This document shows, piece by piece, positions 1 through 7,120 of a stretch of 18,131 nt of DNA. Origin of the DNA: Candidatus Sumerlaeota bacterium (GTDB lineage: Bacteria; Sumerlaeota; Sumerlaeia; MVZB01; JAJFLK01). A program made the translations under genes and the position numbers. The stretch is from NCBI GenBank assembly GCA_021772735.1, contig JAJFLK010000549.1, positions 1 to 18,131 on the forward strand, read 5' to 3'. The notes below the pieces were generated by a model. That model was not told where the DNA came from. It saw only the letters and a list, made by a program, of their open reading frames with translations, and did not search any database. How positions within the stretch are numbered: the first letter of the stretch is position 1; every line of letters starts with the position of its first letter.

Positions 1-1486
1 GCGGGAAGTCGCTCAATTGGCGGAGAAACTCCTCGTCCAGCTCATCGCGAAACAAGAGCCAGCCGTTTCGCACCAGCGGCTCAAGCCCCAGGATTCGCAT
101 CCGCTTGTTCGTCCGATGCACCACGCCGCGCACTTCCACATCCCAGCGCTTGCGCCCGCGCCGGCGCCGCGCACGCTCCTCGTCGATCGGCTCGAGCATT
201 TGCTTCTGGAAGGCATTGGCTTCGATCGCGAATTCGGCGTATCCCCATTGTTCGTGGAGATCGAAGATCTGATCGATCTGCGCCGACGGCCCCGCGCGTT
301 CGAGCCACGCCCCGAGGACATAGATGTATCCGACCGAATCAACACCGACGGTCACGATCGCGGCGAAGTCTCCTCCCGCCTTGCGCGCGGTCGGCGCCTT
401 TCCGGTCGCCGGGTCAAGGAAGCCATAGATCTGAAGTTCGTCGAGTCCGACCTCGGGGGTCTGCCCGCCCGCGTCGTCGCTGAACGCCGCCCCGATCGTC
501 AACCGCCCCTCAGCGAGCGAGAACTTGCGCAGCCGCCTCATCGGGAAGCACGTCGCGTCGTCGTCCTGAGGCTCATTCTGTTTCTCCTTGTTGAAGGCGG
601 CCTCACCGCGCGAGGCGCGCATGAGCTGCAAATCGTAGTAGGATTCTTTTTCTTCCCATAGAACCCGGGCGCCCAGGTCCATCGCTTCGCGGCGCTCTTC
701 GTAGAACCGCCGCGCGTCCTCGGCCCGCTCGGGATTGTTCAAATCGAAAAGAATTTCCCGCCAGCGATCCCATAGCGATTGATCGCGCGCCTCGGCGACG
801 ATCGAAGCGAACTTGACCATCTCCACTTCGGGCCGCTCGCCAAGCCGGGCGGGCAGAGCCTCGGGATGCATGAGCGTTCCGATCAGATCGATGTTCGTAT
901 ATCCGTTGCCCAGATTCTCGACGACTTCGCACATCCAATCGTTCAGGCCGTTTCGATACAGCGCGCCCAGGACGCGAGCGCTGGATTCGACATCGTCCAG
1001 CACGATCCACGTCGGCCGCCAGGCGCCGAAGGTCAGTCCGCGCAGTTCGGACCCGGCCGAGAAGGCGTCGATCCGAACGCCATTGAAAATGATCGTGGAA
1101 TCCGTCGAACGCTTCAGCGTTGCCAATTCGGGCTCGAAGGCGGCGCGGATCAGCATGTTCGTCTCCAGTTGCTGGCGGATATTAGCCAGCTTGATCGACG
1201 CCTGACGATGCGTCGCGGAGATGAGAATAATGTAGGGGTCGGTTCGATACAGAAGGGCATGCAGCGGAAAAACAAGCGAGATGAGACTGGTCTTGGCCGC
1301 GCCGCGCGGCGCGACAATGACGTCGATCTTGCCTCGGCGTTCGGGAGGGTCAAGTTTCGTTTTCTCGGCGCGCCGCGCGAAGAGATGCTCGTGCAGTTGA
1401 TTCCATTCGAGCCGGCAAATGTCGGAGAGAAAATACTCGGCGAAACCCTTTAAGTCATGACGACCCGCTGATTTGCTCAGCGCCAT
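1..1486 (-). CDS. Phage terminase large subunit (partial, C-terminus beyond window edge)
   Basis: This is the packaging motor of a tailed phage, prophage or gene transfer agent: an ATPase that pumps DNA into proheads, with a nuclease that cuts concatemers. Reading leftwards from the ATG at 1486, the frame stays open to the edge (495 codons). A Walker A-like motif, VAPRGAAKTS, lies at residues 58-67. Walker B, TWIVLDDVE, lies at about 159-167, followed by a GT coupling-like motif in LIGTLMH (about 201-207). The C-terminal RNase H-like nuclease begins at about 353 with FLDPATG, and a second acidic residue follows in GGDFAAI (about 371-377). Most of a typical TerL (about 420-560 residues) is present. 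The start overlaps the end of the upstream 109-residue gene by 32 bp, which implies coupled translation. The motifs make the family call firm. Whether it belongs to an intact phage, a remnant or a GTA cannot be told here. Confidence 0.88.
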   Translation of the reverse strand, partial: MALSKSAGRHDLKGFAEYFLSDICRLEWNQLHEHLFARRAEKTKLDPPERRGKIDVIVAPRGAAKTSLISLVFPLHALLYRTDPYIILISATHRQASIKLANIRQQLETNMLIRAAFEPELATLKRSTDSTIIFNGVRIDAFSAGSELRGLTFGAWRPTWIVLDDVESSARVLGALYRNGLNDWMCEVVENLGNGYTNIDLIGTLMHPEALPARLGERPEVEMVKFASIVAEARDQSLWDRWREILFDLNNPERAEDARRFYEERREAMDLGARVLWEEKESYYDLQLMRASRGEAAFNKEKQNEPQDDDATCFPMRRLRKFSLAEGRLTIGAAFSDDAGGQTPEVGLDELQIYGFLDPATGKAPTARKAGGDFAAIVTVGVDSVGYIYVLGAWLERAGPSAQIDQIFDLHEQWGYAEFAIEANAFQKQMLEPIDEERARRRRGRKRWDVEVRGVVHRTNKRMRILGLEPLVRNGWLLFRDELDEEFLRQLSDFP

Positions 1487-1784
1487 CCTCTTCTCGAGCC
1501 CACTGCTTTTCCATTCGCTCCATAAACTCTTTATTGTGGGCTTCGATCTTTTCGGCCATCTCGCTTCGCTCATTGCGCTTCCGATCTTGTAGTTTGATTC
1601 GAAGCTCGATCAATCTGCCCAGGATCATCAGGGCCGAGTTCAGGGCGGTCAGCTTGACCGGATCGTCGGCCCCCTCGGCTTCGGCCATGGTCATCCACTT
1701 CTCGACCAGCGGCTCGGTCCGATCGAGCCATCGCTCGTATCGCTCGTTGCGCTGCACAGTTCTCAATTCGCTCGTCTCTGGCAC
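1455..1784 (-). CDS. Small charged helical protein, possible terminase small subunit
   Basis: This 109-residue protein has no motif I recognise. It is very rich in Glu, Arg and Lys. Residues 1-50 look like short helices, and about 55-100 should form a long amphipathic helix or coiled coil (pattern RLIELRIKLQDRKRNERSEM). The GTG start at 1784 is supported by a strong ribosome binding site, GGAGG at 1793-1797, 8 bases upstream. Its 3' end overlaps the large terminase start by 32 bp. Small terminases are short, poorly conserved and helical, and usually sit directly upstream of the large subunit, so position and composition suggest TerS. Sequence alone does not prove it. It could instead be another head-gene accessory protein. 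Confidence 0.7.
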   Translation of the reverse strand: MPETSELRTVQRNERYERWLDRTEPLVEKWMTMAEAEGADDPVKLTALNSALMILGRLIELRIKLQDRKRNERSEMAEKIEAHNKEFMERMEKQWAREEDGAEQISGSS

Positions 1785-1786
1785 GG

Positions 1787-1807
1787 TTCACACCTCCACG
1801 GTGTGAA
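1787..1807 (-). promoter_or_regulatory. Perfect inverted repeat over the ribosome binding site of the terminase pair
   Basis: The arms TTCACACC and GGTGTGAA are exact 8-base complements around a 5-base loop. On the minus strand the Shine-Dalgarno GGAGG straddles the loop and the 3' arm, two bases before the region leading to the GTG at 1784. As RNA, the hairpin would hide the ribosome binding site. As DNA, it is a dyad typical of a dimeric repressor operator, and a TAAGAT element resembling a -10 box (1807-1812) abuts it. No T-run follows, so it is not a simple terminator. Confidence 0.5.
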
Positions 1808-1912
1808 TCTTATCCGAGTAACAGCGCGATGCGTTACGCCATGCGGACGCTTGCCGACTCTTGCAAGACCTTAATATTTCGAAGGATGATCATTTCGGGG
1901 CGCATACCGGGC

Positions 1913-4441
1913 CTAGCTATCGGTAACAATCGTCGAGCCGCCGGCGAGCCGGAGCATCGCGAACAGGGCATCGAGCGAAACCGGCTTGGGCAGCCAGTGA
2001 TCGACGCCGCGCCCGGCGAGATATTCCGGCGTGAAGTCGTCAGCCCAGCCCGAAGAAAGAACGACCAAGGTCTCGGGATGGCGCTCTTTGACGAACGCCG
2101 CGACATCCCACCCGGGGCGATCCGGCATGCTTAAATCGGTTATCACAAGATCGAATTTGCCTGATCTGAGCGCCTCGATCGCCGCTTCGGCACAATCGGT
2201 CTCGACAACCTCGTGCCCGGGTTCGCGCAGCACATCGCCGATCAATTCGCGCACGCTTTTCTCGTCCTCGACGACAAGCAACCTGAGCGGCGAACCTCGA
2301 CTGGGCTCGGGCTCCGGTTCGATCTCGGCTTCGAAGGCGTTGTCCGGTGCAGGCCTCGACGAGAAGGCCACGACTTCGGGGAAATATAGCTCGAACGTCG
2401 TGCCGATTCCGAGCTTGCTGCGTGCCCGAATCCGCCCTCCGAGTCGAGTCATGATGCCGTAAATAATGCTCAGCCCCAGGCCCGTGCCACGCTCTTTCTT
2501 TGTCGTATAGAACGGCTCGAAAATCTTCTCGGCGATGAACCGCTCCATGCCGATGCCTTGATCGCTTACGTCGATGAAAAATCCATCGTCGCCATCGACT
2601 CGCCGAGATCGGACGGTGACGACGCCGCCTTCGGGCATAGCGTCGAACGCGTTGACCAGCAGGTTCGTAAATACTTCGCGCAGCTCCGTGGGATTCGCCA
2701 TCGTCCCCAACGCGCGGTCCACGTCAATTTCGACCGAGAAATTCACGCCGAGCCGCAGGGCTTCATCCCTCCAGCGTACTCGCGTCAGTTCCACGCAATC
2801 CTCGATCGATTCACGGACATTAACCGCAGTGGCATCGATCTTGGACATGTGCCGCGAGAACTCTTGTATCCGGCGCACGGTTTCGGCGCCGTCCGACGCC
2901 GCCTGATGAATCACATCCAGTCCGCTGCGTACGCTGTCATCGGGGCAGGAGCGCAGGATTTGCTCGGTGCGACCGAGAATCGCACTGAGGAGATTATTGA
3001 AGTCATGGGCTACACCGGTGGCCATCTGTCCCATCGCGCTCAGGCGTTCGGCCTTGACGACCTGGCTGCGCGCTTCGGAAAGTTTCACTGCGGATTCTTC
3101 GATTCGATCCCGCGCATGACGAAGCTCGACGAGCGTATGGAACTGCGTCTCGAATTCGGCAGGCGTTACGTCCTCGTTCAAGATCGCATCGGCGCCCGCG
3201 TCCCAGGCCTCGCCGTCTCGGAGTGATGATCCCGCAGCCCGGATAAAAATTCGCGGGTGAAGGCTCTCCAGCTGGCGTCCCTTGCATTTCTCAAGCACAT
3301 CAAGTCCCGTTCCTTCGGACAGATTCTCGTAGACGAAAACTGCCATTGGATCGTTTTTCGTTAAATACTCAAGCGCCTCTTTGCCGTCGTTTAAGAGACG
3401 CAACTCAAAATACCTGGGGTCGGCGATCACGTCATGAAAACTCAGCGTCTCGGGCTGCGGATGGACGATCGCAATCTGGCGCCGTGTCGAATCGCTCGCA
3501 GCCACGGCTGAGTCATCGCGTGCCTCGTGCCCATCCGTATCGGCGCGATCGTTAAAAACACAGACGCGATTACGACCCAATCGTTTGGCCTGATACATGG
3601 CGCGGTCCGAATACTGAAGCAACTGCGTGACATCTTGAACTTCAGGCTGATCCGCAGAGGCCACGCCGAACGATGCGGTGATGTCGATCGAGAACGGGCC
3701 TTCGGAAAAGACCATCTTCTCAATCGCCTTGCGCAGTTTTTCGGCCACGCCTGTCGCCGCGCGAAGATCCGTATTGGGAACAATGCAAAGAAATTCCTCG
3801 CCACCGTATCGCCCGACGGCATCACTGCGTCGCATCAATGCCTGAAGCTTGCCCGCAAATGCCGAGAGAATCCGATCGCCGAGCGCATGACCGTAGGTGT
3901 CGTTGATGTTTTTGAAGTGATCCAGATCGATCATGATGCACGAGAGCGGCTCGCCGGTGCGCTGGAACCGCCGGAACTCGACATCCAGCGCGGTCATCAC
4001 GTGCATCCGGTTATACGTTCCGGTCAGGGCGTCGGTCGTTGATATTTTCTCAAGCCTCACGATCCGGCGATGCTGACGCCTGAGCATCTCGGCGGCTCGA
4101 AAAGCGCTTGCCAGGACGCGCTCCCAGCATTCTTCGCCCGAAACAGAGTCCAGGCCCAGGTAGAGCCGCTCGCTGGCCGGCTCGGCGTCGCAGAACTCCT
4201 CTGCGCCCTGGAGTCGGACGCGCACGATGTGCTCTTGCAGCACATCCCACTGAGCGACGAGCTGCCTCTCACCTTCGGCGAGCGATTTGCCTGTCCCCAG
4301 CCACACGTCCGGCACGAACTCCCCGCGCTCGGATTCCAGCTGCCAGCCGCGCCGCGCCGCGATCGTCTTAAGACGTTGCTCGGCCTCGGGCGTCATGCCC
4401 GTTGCCAGCAATATCTTGTCCTGTGGTGAAGTCTGTGCCAT
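1913..4441 (-). CDS. Hybrid signalling protein: GGDEF, degenerate receiver, histidine kinase, receiver
   Basis: This 842-residue protein has no predicted membrane segment and is probably cytoplasmic. Residues 1-130 form an unassigned N-terminal region ending in a helical linker. A diguanylate cyclase domain (about 133-297) has GGEEF at 213-217 and an inhibitory-site RxxD at 204-207, so it looks able to make cyclic di-GMP from GTP. A receiver-like domain (about 321-440) lacks the phosphoacceptor Asp (Tyr371-Glu372 there), the acidic pair and the KP lysine. A kinase core follows: H-box with His479 in VAHDFNN, N-box at 583-600, DQGIGM, FEPFYTTK and GTGLGLS. The C-terminal receiver (about 719-835) has E725, D726, phosphoacceptor D769 and K819. 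The frame is open further upstream, to 4738, but that part overlaps pheA and has unnatural composition. MAQTSPQ at 4441 is therefore preferred, although its ribosome binding site is weak. It lies 146 bp after pheA. Confidence 0.93.
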   Translation of the reverse strand: MAQTSPQDKILLATGMTPEAEQRLKTIAARRGWQLESERGEFVPDVWLGTGKSLAEGERQLVAQWDVLQEHIVRVRLQGAEEFCDAEPASERLYLGLDSVSGEECWERVLASAFRAAEMLRRQHRRIVRLEKISTTDALTGTYNRMHVMTALDVEFRRFQRTGEPLSCIMIDLDHFKNINDTYGHALGDRILSAFAGKLQALMRRSDAVGRYGGEEFLCIVPNTDLRAATGVAEKLRKAIEKMVFSEGPFSIDITASFGVASADQPEVQDVTQLLQYSDRAMYQAKRLGRNRVCVFNDRADTDGHEARDDSAVAASDSTRRQIAIVHPQPETLSFHDVIADPRYFELRLLNDGKEALEYLTKNDPMAVFVYENLSEGTGLDVLEKCKGRQLESLHPRIFIRAAGSSLRDGEAWDAGADAILNEDVTPAEFETQFHTLVELRHARDRIEESAVKLSEARSQVVKAERLSAMGQMATGVAHDFNNLLSAILGRTEQILRSCPDDSVRSGLDVIHQAASDGAETVRRIQEFSRHMSKIDATAVNVRESIEDCVELTRVRWRDEALRLGVNFSVEIDVDRALGTMANPTELREVFTNLLVNAFDAMPEGGVVTVRSRRVDGDDGFFIDVSDQGIGMERFIAEKIFEPFYTTKKERGTGLGLSIIYGIMTRLGGRIRARSKLGIGTTFELYFPEVVAFSSRPAPDNAFEAEIEPEPEPSRGSPLRLLVVEDEKSVRELIGDVLREPGHEVVETDCAEAAIEALRSGKFDLVITDLSMPDRPGWDVAAFVKERHPETLVVLSSGWADDFTPEYLAGRGVDHWLPKPVSLDALFAMLRLAGGSTIVTDS

Positions 4442-4479
4442 GCGCGACGCGGTGTCCTGCGTGCAAGTCTGGTACGCGG

Positions 4480-4496
4480 CTGCAGCCGAGCTGCAG
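4480..4496 (-). other. Small perfect hairpin in the leader of the hybrid kinase
   Basis: CTGCAGC and GCTGCAG form a perfect 7-base inverted repeat around a 3-base loop, 38 bases upstream of the kinase start. No T-run follows. It could be a leader hairpin or an operator. Confidence 0.35.
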
Positions 4497-4511
4497 TCGC
4501 AGATACCCCCA

Positions 4512-4540
4512 ATCTTAGTTTCGGCCTTGAAATGCTTGAA
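4512..4540 (-). promoter_or_regulatory. Possible sigma70-type promoter for the hybrid kinase
   Basis: On the minus strand TTCAAG (4535-4540) and TAAGAT (4512-4517) are separated by 17 bases, inside the 146-bp gap between pheA and the kinase. The match to consensus is modest (3 of 6 and 4 of 6), so the kinase may instead be read through from pheA. Confidence 0.25.
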
Positions 4541-4587
4541 CTTAAGAGTTTCGACGCGAGGCCCGGATGTGGCGTAATTGACGCGGA

Positions 4588-5769
4588 TCAGCCGCGTGAC
4601 GTATCGCGTTGGCGATCGACGGGGTAAGAGCCGAGGACTCGCAGGAAATTGCAGTGCCGTTCGAGGCGATCGATCGCCCGGCTGACCTTGGCGTCGCTGG
4701 TGTGGCCATCGACATCGACGAAAAAAATGTAATCCCATGCCCGACGCCGGGTCGGACGCGATTCGATCTTCGTCAAGTTGATCTTGCGATCACTGAACGG
4801 CTTGAGCAGGTGATACAACGCGCCGGGCTCATCCTTGATCGAGAACATAATCGAGGTGCGGTCATTGCCCGAGGGCTTGGGCGCCTGGCGTCCAATGACG
4901 AGGAATCGTGTGACGTTGTCTCGAGTATCCTCAATACCGCGATCAAGGATGGGAAGATCATAGATTTCACCGGCCAGGGACGGCCCGATCGTCGCCGTCG
5001 TCGAGCTGCGCCGCGCGCGCCGAGCGCCTTCGGCGGTCGATGCCGTTTCGATCTGCTCGGCCTCGGGCAGATTCGCGCGCAGCCAGTTTCGGCATTGAAG
5101 CAGGACCTGCGGGTGCGTGCAGACGCGGCGGATTCGCCCCAGAGCACCCCGGCACAGCAGATTGTGACGGACCGGAATATAGACCTCAGCGCAGATCGAA
5201 AGGTCGGACTCGATCAGCTCGTCCAGCGTCACATGAACGACGCCGCCGCTTGAGTTCTCGACCGGCACGACTCCGAAGTGGACCCGGCCCTTATCGACCG
5301 CCGCGAAGATATCGGTGATGCTGAGGAAAGGCTTGAACTGCGGAGAACGGCCGAACGCGCGGCGCGCGGCGATCTGGCTGAAAGTTCCCGCAGGGCCCAG
5401 GAAGCCGATCTTCTGCGGCGCCTGGAGATTCAGGCAAACCGAAAGAATTTCGCCGAAAACATCGCGCAATCCCTTGGCGGGAAAGTCGCCCGACCCGCGG
5501 CCGCTGATCCCGTTTAGAACCGAGAGGTGCCGCCCCGCGTCGAAGAACTGCGCGCCCTTGGCTGTCTTGACCTCGCCGACGCGGCCCGCAATCTGCGCCC
5601 GCCGGTCGAGCAGGGCAATAATGGCCTGATCGACCTTATCGATCTCGCGGCGGCAGCCGGGCAGCGTGCGAGGCAGCGGCCGCTCTTGCGCGGCGCACGC
5701 TTCGTCCAAAGCCTGGCCGAGGTGATCGACCGGCCTGGCGCGCGAGCTGGATTTCTTCTTGGCTGCCAT
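4588..5769 (-). CDS. pheA: Bifunctional chorismate mutase / prephenate dehydratase (P-protein)
   Basis: This 393-residue enzyme converts chorismate to prephenate and then to phenylpyruvate in phenylalanine synthesis. An AroQ-type mutase domain covers about 36-116. A dehydratase domain (about 119-296) starts with IGFLGPAGTFS and has VENSSGGVV at 170-178 and the catalytic TRF at 287-289. An ACT regulatory domain (about 305-385) with ESRP at 336-339 is the usual phenylalanine feedback site. By eye alignment to the E. coli mutase, R40, R57, K68, D77, R80 and Q116 match R11, R28, K39, D48, R51 and Q88. The Glu52 position is His81 and the Ser84 position is Cys112. The first 35 residues are a basic extension. 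The ATG at 5769 begins 40 bp after the PfkB-family gene, so the two are probably co-transcribed, although no strong ribosome binding site is visible. Confidence 0.95.
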   Translation of the reverse strand: MAAKKKSSSRARPVDHLGQALDEACAAQERPLPRTLPGCRREIDKVDQAIIALLDRRAQIAGRVGEVKTAKGAQFFDAGRHLSVLNGISGRGSGDFPAKGLRDVFGEILSVCLNLQAPQKIGFLGPAGTFSQIAARRAFGRSPQFKPFLSITDIFAAVDKGRVHFGVVPVENSSGGVVHVTLDELIESDLSICAEVYIPVRHNLLCRGALGRIRRVCTHPQVLLQCRNWLRANLPEAEQIETASTAEGARRARRSSTTATIGPSLAGEIYDLPILDRGIEDTRDNVTRFLVIGRQAPKPSGNDRTSIMFSIKDEPGALYHLLKPFSDRKINLTKIESRPTRRRAWDYIFFVDVDGHTSDAKVSRAIDRLERHCNFLRVLGSYPVDRQRDTSRG

Positions 5770-5809
5770 GGGTTTTGATGTCGGAAAGCCCGTCTAAACT
5801 CGATTCAAT

Positions 5810-6757
5810 TCAATCGGCGACGCCGGTGCGCTCCGCGATGCGCAGGCGATTGACGTTCATCGATCCGCGAAGAGAATGGCAGCGCCCCTCAAGCATGCCC
5901 GCGTCGACCTCTTCGAGGCGCGTGGTCGAAAACCCCTCGACGACAAATGATGCCATGCAAGAGCCGACGACCACCGCCTGGCGCATGCTCTCTTCGGAAA
6001 TTTCTCCTGCATTCGCCAGGAATCCGGAAAATCCTCCGGCGAAAGAATCACCCGCGCCTGTGGGGTCCACGACCTCTTCAAGAGGCACGGCCGGCGAGGA
6101 GAAGAATCCATCACGGTTGAACATCAGAACTCCGTGCTCGCCCTTTTTGATGATGGCCCGCTTAAGCCCGAGATCGAGCAGAGACGCAGCCGCCTTGGGC
6201 AGCGACGTCGTATCGAACAGCATGCGCGCTTCGGTTGAATTCATCAGCGCGATATCGACGCGCTTTAAAACCTCGATCAGCGCGTCGCGTTTGGATTTGA
6301 TCCAATAGTTCATCGTATCGCAAAGGACGAGCTTCGCATCGGGGACTTGATCCAGGACGGCGAGCTGTACCTCGGGGTCGATATTGGCCAGAAAAACAAT
6401 ACTATCTTCGCAAAAAGAGGCCGGGATTTTGGGCCGGAAATCGCTGAAAACGTTGACCTGCGTATCGAGCGTGATCGCCTCTTCCATCATCCCCTCGTAA
6501 CGGCCCCTCCAGCGGAAAGTCTTTCCGCCATCGATGACCTCAACGCCTGCCGTATCGATCCCCCGCGAACGCAGACGGTTAAAGTGCGCTTCGGGAAAAT
6601 CATCGCCGACGACCCCGACGATATCGACCGGGGCGCACAGACTCGCCGAGATCGAACCAAAAACAGCAGCGCCGCCGAGAACGCCCTCCTCATCGCCGAA
6701 GGGCGTCTGAACATCATCGAGCGCAATGGAGCCGACTATCAAAACCCGTCCGTTCAT
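5810..6757 (-). CDS. PfkB/ribokinase-family sugar or nucleoside kinase
   Basis: This is an ATP-dependent kinase of the ribokinase fold (315 residues, normal for the family). The N-terminal strand VLIVGSIALDD (5-15) and the glycine pair in GVLGGAAVFGS (25-35) form the substrate pocket. The C-terminal signature DPTGAGDSFAGGF (231-243) holds the anion hole and catalytic base Asp237. NSTEARML (173-180) is the N-E region that binds Mg-ATP. The substrate cannot be read from sequence. The family includes ribokinase, fructokinase and adenosine kinase, and many such genes in environmental bacteria are annotated only as sugar kinase. The gene is first in a leftward series with pheA and the hybrid kinase. 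The ATG at 6757 is preceded closely by AGAGAAG. Confidence 0.9.
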   Translation of the reverse strand: MNGRVLIVGSIALDDVQTPFGDEEGVLGGAAVFGSISASLCAPVDIVGVVGDDFPEAHFNRLRSRGIDTAGVEVIDGGKTFRWRGRYEGMMEEAITLDTQVNVFSDFRPKIPASFCEDSIVFLANIDPEVQLAVLDQVPDAKLVLCDTMNYWIKSKRDALIEVLKRVDIALMNSTEARMLFDTTSLPKAAASLLDLGLKRAIIKKGEHGVLMFNRDGFFSSPAVPLEEVVDPTGAGDSFAGGFSGFLANAGEISEESMRQAVVVGSCMASFVVEGFSTTRLEEVDAGMLEGRCHSLRGSMNVNRLRIAERTGVAD

Positions 6758-6825
6758 ACTTCTCTATCCCAAACCGCAAAGGGAATTGGATCGCAAGGGC
6801 CCAGCAGGACGCCCCCCGCAAAACC

Positions 6826-6850
6826 GGGCGCTCGACATCGGCGAGCGCCC
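6826..6850 (-). terminator. GC-rich hairpin upstream of the PfkB-family gene, attenuator or terminator
   Basis: GGGCGCTCG and CGAGCGCCC are perfect 9-base arms around a 7-base loop. Read on the minus strand the stem is followed by GGTTTTGC, an intrinsic-terminator-like tail. It lies about 70 bp before the PfkB-family start, so it would act on transcripts entering that gene. The short T-run makes it a weak terminator at best. Confidence 0.4.
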
Positions 6851-6962
6851 TGATGAATCCGTCCATATGTTCAGCCAGATTCGCCTTATCAAAAAGCTTT
6901 TACGGCGATGGATCAAGAAAAAAGCGGGTGACGACTGCCCGACGCTGCACAAACCGACGGCC

Positions 6963-6990
6963 TTGAAAGGCCATGCCGGGACGGTATAAC
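6963..6990 (+). promoter_or_regulatory. Sigma70-type promoter for the sulfatase-fold gene
   Basis: TTGAAA (6963-6968) and TATAAC (6985-6990) each match consensus at 5 of 6 positions and are spaced by 16 bases. The transcript would start near 6997 and give a leader of about 125 bases. Confidence 0.5.
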
Positions 6991-7120
6991 AGGGGGCGCC
7001 CGGAGGCGGGAATCCCTCCTCGGCCCCATCGTCATGGGTCAATCAAACCGCAGGCAAAAAGCTGATCGGCGGCTATGAGCCAGATTCCACGGACAAATTT
7101 TGAATCGAAGCAGAAGATAG

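Larger units (their letters stand above)
6758..7120. other. Divergent intergenic region (363 bp)
   Basis: This gap separates the leftward PfkB-family gene from the rightward sulfatase-fold gene. It holds a strong promoter-like pair for the plus strand (6963-6990) and a GC-rich hairpin on the PfkB side (6826-6850). It also holds a small palindrome, GGCCTTGAAAGGCC (6959-6972), overlapping the -35 box, and an imperfect GC-rich inverted repeat around 6992-7034 in the presumed sulfatase leader. I found no convincing gene or RNA gene in it. Confidence 0.6.

Noticed and set aside
17..1453. Two long plus-strand open frames (17-661 and 779-1453)
   Set aside because: They are antisense to the large terminase, which has clear ATPase and nuclease motifs in one uninterrupted minus-strand frame. 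Their own translations show no family motifs.
1808..1912. Possible attachment site or tRNA remnant between the terminase pair and the kinase
   Set aside because: No cloverleaf and no direct repeat elsewhere in the window were seen. Only a weak CTTGC/GCAAG pairing is present.
4442..4738. N-terminal extension of the hybrid kinase by about 99 residues
   Set aside because: It overlaps the end of pheA, is Arg/Pro/Cys-rich and unlike the rest, and crosses a leader hairpin. The Met at 4441 gives a natural N-terminus.
6714..6866. A 50-residue minus-strand frame starting MDGFIRALADVERPVLRG, before and overlapping the PfkB-family start
   Set aside because: The first part looks protein-like, but it spans the 9-base hairpin, overlaps the next gene out of frame, and its end is unconvincing. 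I would reconsider it if homologues keep the frame.
6764..7042. A 92-residue minus-strand frame in the divergent intergenic region
   Set aside because: Its composition is unnatural, it crosses the plus-strand promoter and hairpins, and it has no ribosome binding site.
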